Source: Gilliamella sp. ESL0441 (GTDB lineage: Bacteria > Pseudomonadota > Gammaproteobacteria > Enterobacterales > Orbaceae). Taken from it: a DNA stretch of 64,000 nt. Position numbers and translations under genes: made by a program. Shown piece after piece: positions 26,713 through 36,310 of this stretch. Positions within the stretch are counted from its first letter, which is position 1. The number at the start of each line of letters is the position of its first letter. The stretch is taken from the NCBI RefSeq assembly GCF_019469185.1, contig NZ_CP048264.1, positions 2,356,001 through 2,420,000 of the forward strand. The letters run 5' to 3'. The notes below the pieces were generated by a model that was given only the letters and a program-made list of their open reading frames with translations, was not told the DNA's origin and ran no database searches.

Positions 26713-28077
26713 ATGATTCAGGAAATAGTAAAATTTATTGTTGATATCCTAAAAGTACCTGCGGTGCTTGTTGGCTTAATCGCAATGGTAGGATTATTAG
26801 CTCAACGTAAATCATTTGCCGATACGGTAAAAGGAACCATTAAGACTATTTTAGGCTTTTTGGTATTAGGTGGTGGTGCAACAGTACTTATTAGCGCAAT
26901 TACACCATTAGGTATCATGTTTGAACAGGCTTTTAAACTTCAAGGAATCGTTCCTAATAATGAAGCTATTGTATCCATGGCATTAAATGAGTATGGCACA
27001 GCAACGGCATTAATTATGGCGTTTGGTATGATTGCCAATATTGTTGTTGCTCGATTTACGCGATTAAAATTCATCTTTCTAACCGGTCATCATACTTTTT
27101 ATATGGCTTGTATGATTAGTATTATTCTAACCGTCTCAGGGTTTCAAGGTTGGCAATTAGTCTTCACCGGCGCACTGGTTTTAGGGTTAATTATGGCGTT
27201 TTTCCCTGCTTTAGCTCAACCACAAATGCGCAAAATTACCGGTAACGATGACGTTGCATTCGGTCACTTTGGTACGCTAGGTTATGTTTTAGCTGGTTGG
27301 CTGGGTAAGGCCGTAGGCAAAGGCTCCCGTTCAACCGAAGAGATGAGTTTGCCAAAAAACTTAAGTTTTTTACGTGACAGCTCAATTTCGATCTCTTTAA
27401 CGATGATGATTATCTATCTAATTTTAGCCATATTTGCCGGTTCAGATTATGTTGAAAGCAATCTTAGCAATAAAGATAATTATTTAGTTTATGCCATTAT
27501 TATGGCGATTACTTTTGCAGCAGGTGTCTTTATTATACTACAAGGTGTACGTTTAATACTTGCTGAAATTGTCCCTGCATTTACAGGATTTTCAGAAAAA
27601 TTAGTCCCGAATGCTAAACCCGCTTTAGATTGCCCTGTCGTATTTCCTTATGCCCCTAATGCGGTATTGATTGGCTTTTTATTTAGCTTTTTGGGTGGTT
27701 TAGTGGGATTATTTGTTTTAGGACAACTCAACGCTGTACTTATTTTACCGGGTGTGGTTCCACATTTCTTCTGTGGTGCAACTGCTGGGGTATTTGGTAA
27801 TGCAATGGGCGGACGTCGAGGTGCAATGCTTGGTGCATTTGCTAATGGTTTATTAGTGACATTTTTACCCGTGGTATTGTTACCTGTATTAGGATCACTT
27901 GGTTTTGCCAATACCACGTTTTCTGATGTCGATTTTTGTGGTGTAGGCATTTTACTAGGTAATATGGCAAAATGGTTTAATAAAGATGTTATCATGATGA
28001 TTATTGTTGCTATCTTTGCTTTATTAGTTGTGTATAACTATGTGGCTAAACCAAAAAGCGATAGCCATAATGATTAA
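26713..28077 (+). CDS. PTS EIIC permease, ascorbate (UlaA/SgcC) family
   Basis: 454 aa polytopic membrane protein with about 10-11 hydrophobic segments. Family features seen: LTGHHTFYMAC near residue 130, GHFGTLGYVLAGWLGK, and CPVVFPYAPNAVLIGF. Length fits UlaA-type IIC (around 460). AAGGAG precedes the ATG. Forms the membrane channel of the IIA-IIB-IIC complex. L-ascorbate is the family prototype, but related members carry other sugars or polyols, so the substrate is open. Confidence 0.9.
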   Translation: MIQEIVKFIVDILKVPAVLVGLIAMVGLLAQRKSFADTVKGTIKTILGFLVLGGGATVLISAITPLGIMFEQAFKLQGIVPNNEAIVSMALNEYGTATALIMAFGMIANIVVARFTRLKFIFLTGHHTFYMACMISIILTVSGFQGWQLVFTGALVLGLIMAFFPALAQPQMRKITGNDDVAFGHFGTLGYVLAGWLGKAVGKGSRSTEEMSLPKNLSFLRDSSISISLTMMIIYLILAIFAGSDYVESNLSNKDNYLVYAIIMAITFAAGVFIILQGVRLILAEIVPAFTGFSEKLVPNAKPALDCPVVFPYAPNAVLIGFLFSFLGGLVGLFVLGQLNAVLILPGVVPHFFCGATAGVFGNAMGGRRGAMLGAFANGLLVTFLPVVLLPVLGSLGFANTTFSDVDFCGVGILLGNMAKWFNKDVIMMIIVAIFALLVVYNYVAKPKSDSHND

Positions 28078-28107
28078 TGTACAACCTTATAATAGTTAAA
28101 ATCTAAT

Positions 28108-28131
28108 TTGCCAGACGACTCAGTCTGGCAA
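28108..28131 (+). other. Hairpin after PTS operon
   Basis: Perfect 9-bp stem TTGCCAGAC/GTCTGGCAA with a 6-base loop, 30 bp after the IIC stop. No T-run follows, so it may be an mRNA 3'-end stabiliser or partial terminator ahead of the acetyltransferase pseudogene. Confidence 0.5.
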
Positions 28132-28177
28132 TATCATAAAAATAGTCATTAATAGTTATTTTTCAAAGGAATAAAAA

Positions 28178-28729
28178 ATGAATGATAACCAACAAAATGG
28201 AATTTATGTCACTGAAGATATTTATCTAAAAACCGCAACGACTCATTATGCCAATGCGTTATATCATATTATTGATTCAAATCGTGTTTTGTTCAGTCAA
28301 TTTATGGCATGACCAAACTTTGTCAAATGTGAGTCAGATACGGCTAACTTTTTAGCAGATTGTTTTATCAAACATCAACAAGATGAAACTAAAACCTATG
28401 TCATTTTAAATAATAACATACCAGTTGGATTACTTTCCTTTAATCACATTGATAAAAGTAATAAAACAGCCTATATAGGCTATTGGCTAGATAGCAAAGC
28501 ACAAGGAAGGGGTATTATTACACAAGCTATCCAAGCACTCACACATTATTATGCGATAAAAAAACTTATTAAACGTTTTGTCATTAAATGTTCTGTCACT
28601 AATTTAAAAAGTAATCAAGTCGCTAAGCGTTGTGGTTTTGATTATGAAGGAACACTTAAACAAGCAGAATATCTTAATGGCACCTATTATGATCAAAATA
28701 TTTATAGCTTAATTTCAAGTTATATCTAA
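28178..28729 (+). pseudogene. GNAT N-acetyltransferase (RimL-like) with in-frame stop
   Basis: An open frame of 183 codons from ATG 28178 (AAAGGA upstream) to TAA 28727-28729 is broken only by TGA at 28310-28312, codon 45, in the context FSQFMA-stop-PNFVKC. The downstream part is a clean GNAT domain: acetyl-CoA motif SKAQGRGIITQA, then SNQVAKRCGFDYEGTLKQAEY as in RimL/SpeG-type acetyltransferases. Family members usually have Trp near this position, so a single TGG-to-TGA change is likely. No other lesion is seen, so the loss is recent, or a sequencing error. No ATG exists downstream to restart the domain. Confidence 0.85.
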
Positions 28730-28739
28730 GTTTAAAAAA

Positions 28740-28765
28740 AATAAACCGACAATTGCCGGTTTATT
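28740..28765. terminator. Bidirectional terminator
   Basis: Stem AATAAACCG/CGGTTTATT with an 8-base loop, flanked by A-rich DNA on the left, between the acetyltransferase pseudogene and the convergent amino acid transporter gene. Confidence 0.7.
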
Positions 28766-28813
28766 GAATGTATATATAAAAATGATATAACTATCAACCA
28801 ATAATGCTTGTTT

Positions 28814-30259
28814 TCAACGCATCATATAACCATATACTATTAATGTCGCAATGACGATTAAAGATGCACAAGCAATAAAATATTGTGTTTTGATACGGTA
28901 TTTTTTCATTTCACCAAGCGAAAGCTCTTTATTATGATTTTTTTTGTGATAATAGTAATACAAAGGTAACCCAATCAACGTCAAACAGATTGAAGCAATC
29001 CCATTTACAGTTTGATAAATCAACATACCATAAATTACGTAAGCTGCTCCACTTATGGCCACGATAGGAATAATAGGGTATCCAATAACTTTGTAAGGTC
29101 TTGGCACGTCAGCATATTTTTTTCTGGCAATCATCACACCGATAAAAGTCAGTAGATAAAATACCCAAATCGCAAACATCGAAATCTCAGATAACCGATC
29201 AGCATCTAGCAAGATCGAATATAAAAATGAAAAAATAACCAAGACAATAATGGCATTAACTGGAGAACGACTATCCTCATCAATAGTACTTAAAAAACGC
29301 GCCCCAATAATCGTGCCTCGCTCAGCCATACTAAAAATAGTTCGAGATAACGTCATGATGTAACCATTAATGCCACCAAGAATTGAGACCATAATACCAA
29401 CGGCAACCAAGTTTCCACCAAATTCTCCAAACATGCGCTGTGAAGCCACCGCAGATGCATCATGTCCAAGCGTAACCATTTCTTTTACAGGAAATATTTT
29501 AAATAATGCAATATTAATACATGCATAAACTATTACTAAAAATATAATGCCTAGGATAATGGCTTTGGGTAACACTTTTGATGGATTTCGGATTTCGCCC
29601 GCTACAGAGGCGACTTGCGCCCAACCGTCATAAGCAAATAGTGTCGCAAGAATGGCAACCGCAAAAGGTGCGTAGGTTTCAATACCTTGTCCACTTGCAC
29701 TAAATACGGCAACTTGTCCATTACCTTTCCAAAGTCCAAAGATAGCTAATAAAAGGATAGGTACAAGTTTACAAATCGTTGCTATGGTTTGTAAGTAACC
29801 GGCCTCTTTAACACCAATGGCATTAATCAAGGCGATGAAGCCTAACACCCCTGCACTAACCGCCATGCGATAAGTATCATCAATATTAAATAACAAGCAA
29901 AAAACAGAGCTAAAATAGCCAACAAGTGCCCCTACCAATGAAGGTGCAAAAAGTACGGTAATCATCCAACCATAAAGATGAGATACTTTTGCGCCATATA
30001 TTTTTTCTAAATAGACTAACATTCCTCCAGTTTTAGGAAACATCACCCCTAATTCACATAATGTTAGCCCACCACAAATAGAAAAAACACCACCAATTAT
30101 CCACGCTAGTAATGCATAATTATAATCACCAGCGACTTCTAACACTGCGGGTGGTTTCATAAAAGCCCCTGCTCCTAGAACCATACCGACAACCAGTGAT
30201 AATGCAGAAACTAGACCAAGATCTTTCCGCAATTTATTTTCTAAATTGTGATCTGACAT
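28814..30259 (-). CDS. APC-superfamily amino acid permease/exchanger
   Basis: 481 aa with about 12 hydrophobic segments. The first helix has the APC glycine motif VVGMVLGAGAF, later LFAYDGWAQVASVAGEIRNP, typical of LAT/YfnA/SteT-type exchangers (substrate-binding helix 6 followed by the GE-RNP signature). Inner-membrane uptake or exchange of amino acids; substrate not predictable. A hydrophilic segment at 440-460 precedes the last helix. AGAGGA lies upstream of the start. A single gene, transcribed convergently to the PTS cluster. Confidence 0.88.
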   Translation of the reverse strand: MSDHNLENKLRKDLGLVSALSLVVGMVLGAGAFMKPPAVLEVAGDYNYALLAWIIGGVFSICGGLTLCELGVMFPKTGGMLVYLEKIYGAKVSHLYGWMITVLFAPSLVGALVGYFSSVFCLLFNIDDTYRMAVSAGVLGFIALINAIGVKEAGYLQTIATICKLVPILLLAIFGLWKGNGQVAVFSASGQGIETYAPFAVAILATLFAYDGWAQVASVAGEIRNPSKVLPKAIILGIIFLVIVYACINIALFKIFPVKEMVTLGHDASAVASQRMFGEFGGNLVAVGIMVSILGGINGYIMTLSRTIFSMAERGTIIGARFLSTIDEDSRSPVNAIIVLVIFSFLYSILLDADRLSEISMFAIWVFYLLTFIGVMIARKKYADVPRPYKVIGYPIIPIVAISGAAYVIYGMLIYQTVNGIASICLTLIGLPLYYYYHKKNHNKELSLGEMKKYRIKTQYFIACASLIVIATLIVYGYMMR

Positions 30260-30401
30260 AAACGTCCTCTTTGAGTAATAATAATGTATTTGGGAAAATT
30301 TATTTATAATAGAAGTTTATGAATAAAACACAAGAAAGAATACTGTTAACTATCTGAAAAAGAATTAAATTCATACAAATTATGGGATTTTTACTTTATG
30401 A

Positions 30402-30429
30402 ATAAAAAAAGTCAGCATTAAGCTGACTT
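30402..30429 (-). terminator. Terminator of adhP
   Basis: Stem AAGTCAGC/GCTGACTT with a 5-base loop and a seven-T run on the minus strand, about 22 bp past the adhP stop codon. Confidence 0.88.
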
Positions 30430-30450
30430 AAACATACAAGTCGAAACCAT

Positions 30451-31485
30451 TTACGTCCTTTTCTTCATTTTCATATCAATGACCATACGCCCTTGAATTT
30501 TTCCTGCTTTCATTTCATCGATCATATCGTTGATATCTTCTAATGGTCTTTTTTCTACGATTGGGACAACTTTTCCTTCTGCGCTAAATTGAAATGCTTC
30601 AGCAAGATCTTCCCGGGTACCTACAAGCGAGCCTAAAACTTGAATACCATCTAATACTGTTTTAGGAATACTTAAATCCATTGTTTCAGACGGCAAACCC
30701 AGTGCCACAACACGCCCTAAAGGACGAACAGATTCAACAGCCTGATTAAAACCGGTTTTAGTCACAGACGTTACTACAGCGCCATGCGCACCACCGCCCG
30801 TATGTTGTTTGATATATGCCCCCACATCCGCTACTTTTTTAGGATTAACCACTAAATCTGCGCCCAGTTTTTTACACAATTCTAATTGACTGTCACTATT
30901 ACTAATTGCCACCACTTTGTTATTAAATACTTTTTTACCATACTCAACTGCCAATGTACCTAAGCCACCAATACCAAATACAGCAAGCCATTGCCCCGGT
31001 TTTGTATCCGCAACTTTAATGCCTTTATAAGTGGTGACTCCGGCACACGTTACACTGGTTGCTTGAGCGGGGTCTAATCCTTCCGGAACTTTAACGGCAT
31101 AATCAGCCTTAACAATACAAAATTCTGCCATACCTCCGTCAACGGTATAACCCGAATTCAATGCACTACGACAGAATGTCTCATTACCTGATATACAATA
31201 TTCACAAGTCCCACAACCTGCATGAAACCAAGCAATACTTACCCTGTCGCCGACTTTTAAACTTTTTACATCAGGTGCAATTTTAGTCACAATACCGACA
31301 CCCTCATGACCAATTACTCTCCCCGGCTTTTTACCAAAATCGCCCGAAGCAACATGAAGATCCGTGTGGCAAAGACCGCAATATTCTACTTCAACTAAAG
31401 CTTCGCCTGCTTCTAATGGACGAATTGGGATATCTTTAATGTCGACTTGACCATCGCACGTATTTCTTATAACAGCAGCTTTCAT
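30451..31485 (-). CDS. adhP: Zinc-dependent alcohol dehydrogenase
   Basis: 344 aa medium-chain dehydrogenase, close in length and motifs to E. coli AdhP. Catalytic zinc ligands in CGLCHTD (Cys36-His40 region), GHEGVG and [12 protein letters not shown]; structural zinc loop [15 protein letters not shown] with four Cys; NAD-binding [12 protein letters not shown]. Oxidises primary alcohols or reduces acetaldehyde in the cytoplasm. AGGAG precedes the ATG by 5-6 bases. Monocistronic, with its own terminator. The C-terminal tail MKMKKRT is basic and slightly longer than usual. Confidence 0.93.
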   Translation of the reverse strand: MKAAVIRNTCDGQVDIKDIPIRPLEAGEALVEVEYCGLCHTDLHVASGDFGKKPGRVIGHEGVGIVTKIAPDVKSLKVGDRVSIAWFHAGCGTCEYCISGNETFCRSALNSGYTVDGGMAEFCIVKADYAVKVPEGLDPAQATSVTCAGVTTYKGIKVADTKPGQWLAVFGIGGLGTLAVEYGKKVFNNKVVAISNSDSQLELCKKLGADLVVNPKKVADVGAYIKQHTGGGAHGAVVTSVTKTGFNQAVESVRPLGRVVALGLPSETMDLSIPKTVLDGIQVLGSLVGTREDLAEAFQFSAEGKVVPIVEKRPLEDINDMIDEMKAGKIQGRMVIDMKMKKRT

Positions 31486-31975
31486 TTCTTTCTCCTGAAT
31501 AATTAAAATTTAATTCATATTTGTATTTATTTTAATCTTATTTTTATGAAAAAATATGCGCAGCTTCAAAGTTTTAAAAAATTTTATATCCTATTTGATA
31601 TATTGATATTGCATAGAAATATATAACAATAAATAATCTCACTATTGAGAATTTGCATTTTTATTTTAAATAGTAACGATTGATAAAGTATGAGTTATTT
31701 GTTTTGGGATTACTAATTAGTACAAAATATATAATATAAAAAATGAATGCATATTAGCGTTAATTTAGCTGCAATTGCATCATATTATTGAAAGATATTG
31801 ACGATTGTTCTAAAAAATAATTTCAAAATATCACATTTTATGACTATCCAGAAAGGCAACTAATGAACTGATATTTAATCATTTTTAGCTTTAATCAAAA
31901 CTAGCACTAAATGACTAATAAATCGTCACATAATAAATCTACAATGAAAAATCTTTTAAAATGGAGAGTTGTAAA
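31486..31975. other. Divergent intergenic region adhP / aldolase
   Basis: 490 bp, very AT-rich, no gene seen. It must hold promoters for both flanking genes, but I could not pick convincing -35/-10 pairs or operators. Confidence 0.6.
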
Positions 31976-33016
31976 ATGGCTATAAAACGTATTTCTCGTG
32001 GCAAATTCACCCGTATGCAACAACTATCAAACCAAGACGGTATTATTGCGGCTTTAGCAATCGATCAGCGAGGTTCAATGGTTAAAATGATGGAAACCGC
32101 CGTTGGCAAAGATCGTTATCATGTTGATATGGTGTATGAATTCAAAGAGCTTGTTTCTCAAGAATTAACAAAATATGTCAGTGCAATTTTGTTAGATGAA
32201 GAGTATGGCTTTAAAGGTATGGCGAAAAAAAATCAAAATGCAGGTTTAATCATTTCATATGAAAAAACAGGCTATGATGCTAACACGCCAGGTCGATTAC
32301 CTGACGTATTACCAGAAGACTCTTTGCAACGTTTATTGAAAAAAGGGGCTGATGCTGCCAAGGTTTTGGTCTATTACAACCCAGATGATCCACAAGATAT
32401 TTTAGATAAAAAACATGCTTTTTTAGAACGAATTGGAGACGAAGCAAGAGCGGCTGATATTCCTCTTTTTGTTGAACCTATCGTGTATGATAACGCGGTG
32501 ACAGATGATAAAAGTCCTGAATTTGCCAAAATCAAACCGCAAAAAGTGATCAATACCATTAAAGAATTCACGAAAAATCACTATTACATCGATGTTTTAA
32601 AAGTAGAAGTCCCCGTACTATTTAAACATGTTGAAGGCTTTAACGATAATAATGTTGTGGTTTATTCACAAAAACAAGCAGCGGATTATTTTAAACAAGC
32701 TAGCGATGCCGCCACTCGTCCTTTTATTTATTTAAGTGCTGGTGTTCCTACCAAAACATTCCATCAAGAGTTAATCTTTGCTGGTGAAAATGGTGCTAAA
32801 TATAGCGGTATTTTAGGTGGTCGTGCCACTTGGTTTGAAGGTGTTGCCGTTTATGCGAAGGAAGGCAAAGAGGGATTAAAACGCTGGTTAGATACCATCG
32901 GACGGGAAAACGTTGAAGAACTCAATAAGATTTTAAAACAATATGCTACGCCATGGTATGACATATACGGCGGTAAAGACCACATTGAAATCATTGATCT
33001 TAAATTAGGTAATTAA
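31976..33016 (+). CDS. lacD: Tagatose 1,6-bisphosphate aldolase, class I
   Basis: 346 aa from MAIKRISRGKF (GGAGAG 7 bases upstream; the in-frame ATG at 31961 overlaps that ribosome site and is rejected). Class I LacD-type aldolase: Schiff-base Lys in DVLKVEVPV (about residue 209), with AIDQRGSM near the N-terminus. Cleaves tagatose-1,6-bisphosphate, and often the fructose and other hexose epimers, to dihydroxyacetone phosphate and glyceraldehyde 3-phosphate. The family is best known from Gram-positive lac operons; no lacABC genes lie nearby, so it may serve another sugar or sulfosugar-like route. Followed by two hairpins. Confidence 0.88.
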   Translation: MAIKRISRGKFTRMQQLSNQDGIIAALAIDQRGSMVKMMETAVGKDRYHVDMVYEFKELVSQELTKYVSAILLDEEYGFKGMAKKNQNAGLIISYEKTGYDANTPGRLPDVLPEDSLQRLLKKGADAAKVLVYYNPDDPQDILDKKHAFLERIGDEARAADIPLFVEPIVYDNAVTDDKSPEFAKIKPQKVINTIKEFTKNHYYIDVLKVEVPVLFKHVEGFNDNNVVVYSQKQAADYFKQASDAATRPFIYLSAGVPTKTFHQELIFAGENGAKYSGILGGRATWFEGVAVYAKEGKEGLKRWLDTIGRENVEELNKILKQYATPWYDIYGGKDHIEIIDLKLGN

Positions 33017-33030
33017 TCGATCTGTTTCAA

Positions 33031-33064
33031 CATGCTAACAACAATTTATCATGTTGTTAGCATG
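33031..33064 (+). other. Long hairpin after lacD
   Basis: Perfect 12-bp stem CATGCTAACAAC/GTTGTTAGCATG with a 10-base loop, 15 bp after the stop. It lacks a T-run; probably a 3'-end stabilising structure ahead of the real terminator at 33102. Confidence 0.6.
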
Positions 33065-33101
33065 GATTAATAATTGTGGCATTCCTATTATTCTAATTAT
33101 T

Positions 33102-33131
33102 AACTCATTAACCTAGGTTAATGAGTTTTTT
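33102..33131 (+). terminator. Terminator of lacD
   Basis: 12-bp stem AACTCATTAACC/GGTTAATGAGTT with a 2-base nominal loop, ending in six T. Confidence 0.88.
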
Positions 33132-33149
33132 GCTTCAAAATATTAGCAA

Positions 33150-33800
33150 TTATACGGCTTTGTCAAAAAATAGATTAACCTTACTCTGTTTTGACATCGA
33201 TTCCAGATAAGCTTTAATGTTAGATGGAAAGGTCAAACTTTTTACACAAGTTAAATTACGTAATACAGGAAATAATAAGATATCATCTAACGATAAACGA
33301 CCATTACAAGCAACTGAGGAAACAATCAGTGGTGCTAGTTTATCTAGAATCTTTGATACGGACATGACTAATTCATCGGTTTGTTCAAGACACTCATCAA
33401 ATGAGCCTATTTTTTTGGTTTTATTAGCAACAAAATCATCAATTGCATGTTGTGTTGCAAATTCCGCTAAACCGAGTTTAATATAGCGAGGACACTCTAA
33501 TTTATAATCATATTGTTGTAATTGCTTAATTAACGCTGATATTTCAGAAGATTGTGACCCAACTAAAATTGGTTTGTCTCCAAAATTATTGTCAATATAA
33601 TGAACAATATCTAGACTTTCCGGCATATAGCTACCGTCATCTTTTTGCAAAATCGGAACCATTTTTTCGCCGATCATACTTTGAGGTGTTTTCGAATCAT
33701 CACTAAGTAATATGTGCTCTTCAACTGGTATATTTTTCAAACCAAAAATCATTCTTGCTCGTGCACAGAAAGGACAATGTTCATAAATATATAGTTTCAT
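33150..33800 (-). CDS. grxB: Glutaredoxin 2
   Basis: 216 aa, the usual GrxB length. N-terminal thioredoxin-like domain with redox motif CPFC at 9-12, cis-Pro region MVPIL, then an all-helical GST-like C-terminal domain. Glutathione-dependent disulfide reductase in the cytoplasm. It starts 2 bp after the stop of the preceding membrane-protein gene, so the two form an operon. Confidence 0.95.
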   Translation of the reverse strand: MKLYIYEHCPFCARARMIFGLKNIPVEEHILLSDDSKTPQSMIGEKMVPILQKDDGSYMPESLDIVHYIDNNFGDKPILVGSQSSEISALIKQLQQYDYKLECPRYIKLGLAEFATQHAIDDFVANKTKKIGSFDECLEQTDELVMSVSKILDKLAPLIVSSVACNGRLSLDDILLFPVLRNLTCVKSLTFPSNIKAYLESMSKQSKVNLFFDKAV

Positions 33801-33802
33801 TT

Positions 33803-34423
33803 TTATCTCCTTAAACGGTCAATACACCATAATAAGAAAGTTAATCCTCCAAATAATAATAGCACTTTACTCACATTATATAATGCTTTTATATAACCTA
33901 TTTTATCAATATTGATAAATGGATATGGATATTGATGTGTAAAATAACCTCGAACGAAGATGTAAATAGCATACGTTATCATTGATAATATCGAACCAAT
34001 AATAACTTTGGTGTTGATACGTCTGAATGGTCCCCAAATAAGCCAACTCAAAATACCTAATATAGGAATAACAACATGTAAACTTTCATTTGTAAATCGC
34101 AATAAACTATTTGGCGGCTGATGAATACCGCGTAAAATTGAGTTATAAATTATTGCGGTAATAATCACACCGACCAAACCATTTAACCGAATAACATTAA
34201 AGCTATAACGATTACAGTTAGGTTTAAAGGTTAAAAATAGACAACTTATCGCTAACATTAGATTGGAAAGAACAGTAAAAAAACTATAATAAAATATTAT
34301 TCGACCAATCGGTGTACCCGGTTGCCATGGACGAAGTCGAGCATGCCAATAAACATATGTTTCAATACCAATGACAAATAAAGTATAAACAGCGATGAAA
34401 AGGTAAATGTTTCGCTTTAACAT
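33803..34423 (-). CDS. Pr6Pr-family integral membrane protein
   Basis: 206 aa with six hydrophobic segments (about 7-25, 41-65, 80-98, 113-131, 138-158, 185-203). Motifs such as FYSFFTVLSN, LRGIHQPP, ESLHVVIP and YPYPFINI match the Pr6Pr (six-helix) family as I recall it; its function is unknown. First gene of a two-gene unit with grxB. No signal peptide is needed, as the N-terminus is itself a helix. Confidence 0.7.
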   Translation of the reverse strand: MLKRNIYLFIAVYTLFVIGIETYVYWHARLRPWQPGTPIGRIIFYYSFFTVLSNLMLAISCLFLTFKPNCNRYSFNVIRLNGLVGVIITAIIYNSILRGIHQPPNSLLRFTNESLHVVIPILGILSWLIWGPFRRINTKVIIGSILSMITYAIYIFVRGYFTHQYPYPFINIDKIGYIKALYNVSKVLLLFGGLTFLLWCIDRLRR

Positions 34424-34597
34424 GTTAATACATCTAAAAATTTGATAAAACGATAAGTATATATTAAACCTATCAAGTAACCTACTATTTTACGTTAAAA
34501 TCGATAATGTGATATTCATTATTCAATGTGAGCGATACTGCAACTTATCGCTAATTTAGTATATAATATTTTCTATATTTTAAATGTAGAGATAATT

Positions 34598-35515
34598 TTG
34601 GTGTCCAAAGACCACATTCGACCTCACAATGAAAAGCTTGTTGAAGAATTTCTCAACGCCATATGGTTAGAACGAAATTTAGCGGAAAATACCATAGAAT
34701 CTTATAAACTCGATCTATTGGCACTCAATCAATCGCTACAATTGAAAAATGTGAATTTTATTACTGCAAACACAACTCATTTGCAAGATTTTTTAATGCA
34801 ACGAGTTGCCGATGGTTATAAAGCAAGTAGCACCGCACGACTGATGAGTGCAACAAAACGTTTTTTTCAATTCTTATATCAAGAGAATTATCGCACTGAT
34901 GATCCTTCAGCTGTCCTATCCTCACCTAAATTACCAAAAAAATTACCTAAAGATTTAACCGAATCACAAGTTGAAGCTTTGCTCGAATCTCCTAATGCTC
35001 AAGATCCAATAGAGCTTCGAGACAAAGCTATGTTAGAAGTTCTTTATGCGACAGGTTTACGGGTAACAGAATTAGTAAGTTTAGAAATTAGTGACATTAG
35101 CTTACGACAAGGTGTTATTCGGGTAATAGGTAAAGGGAATAAAGAACGTTTGGTACCACTTGGTGAAGAGGCTATTTATTGGTTAGAATACTATTTTAAA
35201 TATGGACGCGATGATTTACTTAAATCGGGTCCAGTCGATGTGCTTTTTCCAAGTAGACTTGGAAAAAAAATGACACGACAGACATTCTGGCATCGAATAA
35301 AATATTATGCCATACTAGCTGACATAAATATTGAAGCACTTTCACCTCATGTACTTCGTCATGCTTTTGCTACTCACTTGCTTAATCATGGGGCTGATTT
35401 GCGCGTTGTTCAAATGTTATTGGGTCATAGTAGTCTATCGACAACACAAATCTATACTCACGTTGCAACAGAAAGATTAAAGCAATTACATAGCAAACAT
35501 CATCCTCGAGCATAG
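34598..35515 (+). CDS. xerD: Site-specific tyrosine recombinase XerD
   Basis: 305 aa. The start is TTG (34598) or the adjacent GTG (34601); no ATG is available and AGAG lies 6-9 bases upstream. Catalytic residues visible at R155, K179, H251, R254, H277 and nucleophile Y286 in THVATERL context. Partners XerC at dif to resolve chromosome dimers, under FtsK control. The N-terminus is about 10 residues longer than E. coli XerD. First gene of the conserved xerD-dsbC-recJ order. Because it sits in that housekeeping operon, it is not a mobile-element integrase. Confidence 0.95.
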   Translation: MVSKDHIRPHNEKLVEEFLNAIWLERNLAENTIESYKLDLLALNQSLQLKNVNFITANTTHLQDFLMQRVADGYKASSTARLMSATKRFFQFLYQENYRTDDPSAVLSSPKLPKKLPKDLTESQVEALLESPNAQDPIELRDKAMLEVLYATGLRVTELVSLEISDISLRQGVIRVIGKGNKERLVPLGEEAIYWLEYYFKYGRDDLLKSGPVDVLFPSRLGKKMTRQTFWHRIKYYAILADINIEALSPHVLRHAFATHLLNHGADLRVVQMLLGHSSLSTTQIYTHVATERLKQLHSKHHPRA

Positions 35516-35539
35516 GAATTAATCAATAAGGGTAAGTAA

Positions 35540-36241
35540 ATGAAAAAATTAGTTTTAGGTTTAGCGTTAATTTCAAGTTCGGTGTTAGCAGGTAATAATG
35601 AAATAGCTAATACCATGAGTAAACTCGGTTTTGGATTCAAAGATATAACAATCACGAATAGTCCAGTAGAAGGATTAAAAAGTGTTTTGACTCCTGAAGG
35701 AATCTTTTATATCACTGACGATGGTAAATATTTGACTCAAGGACCTATCTATAATGTTGAAGGAAATGAGCCTAAAAATATTGCTAATAGCAGTAATTTG
35801 GATTTAATTAAAACAATTGAAAAAGATGCTATTGTTTATAAAGCCAAAAATGAAAAATATGTGATTTATGTATTTACTGACTATACTTGCCATTATTGTA
35901 AATTATTGCACGAAAATATAAATCAATATTTAGATAAAGGCATTTCTGTACATTATTTTGCCTTTCCTCGTGCCGGTGCAGAAAGTGATGTTGGCAAAAA
36001 CATGCAATCAATATGGAGTGTAACGAATCGTAAGCGTAAAGCTGCTTTTGATAAAGCGTATAAAGGCGAAGCAATTACACCAGCAGCTAGCAAAGTACCT
36101 TATGTCACTCAGCAATTTAATGTTGGTCGACAATTAGGTATAAGTGGTACGCCTTCAATTGTTTTACCTAATGGACAACTTGTTGCTGGTTATGTGCCTG
36201 CAGATAAATTAATCGAAATTTTGAAGAAAACTGATAACTAA
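35540..36241 (+). CDS. dsbC: Periplasmic disulfide isomerase DsbC
   Basis: 233 aa with a signal peptide ending SSVLAG, an N-terminal dimerisation domain (about 20-80), a linker helix and a thioredoxin domain with active site CHYC at 117-120 and cis-Pro in SGTPSIV. Isomerises wrong disulfides in the periplasm. E. coli DsbC has CGYC and a second structural Cys pair; here the corresponding segments read SIWSVTNR and TPAASKV, so that disulfide is absent. Lies 25 bp after xerD. Confidence 0.95.
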   Translation: MKKLVLGLALISSSVLAGNNEIANTMSKLGFGFKDITITNSPVEGLKSVLTPEGIFYITDDGKYLTQGPIYNVEGNEPKNIANSSNLDLIKTIEKDAIVYKAKNEKYVIYVFTDYTCHYCKLLHENINQYLDKGISVHYFAFPRAGAESDVGKNMQSIWSVTNRKRKAAFDKAYKGEAITPAASKVPYVTQQFNVGRQLGISGTPSIVLPNGQLVAGYVPADKLIEILKKTDN

Positions 36242-36310
36242 TCGTAAAAAATTATAGCTTAAATTTATTATAGAAAAGTATGTTAGCGCATTGGCGCTAA
36301 CATTGAAAAT

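Noticed and set aside
27648..27995. 115-aa Pro-rich minus-strand frame
   Set aside because: Antisense to the PTS IIC gene; its composition follows from the complementary membrane-protein codons.
28310..28312. TGA as a recoded (selenocysteine or Trp) codon
   Set aside because: No SECIS-like structure was recognised, and many other genes here use TGA as stop; a simple nonsense change is more economical.
34598..35515. Tyrosine recombinase as sign of an integrated element
   Set aside because: It is XerD in the conserved xerD-dsbC-recJ operon, with no element boundaries.
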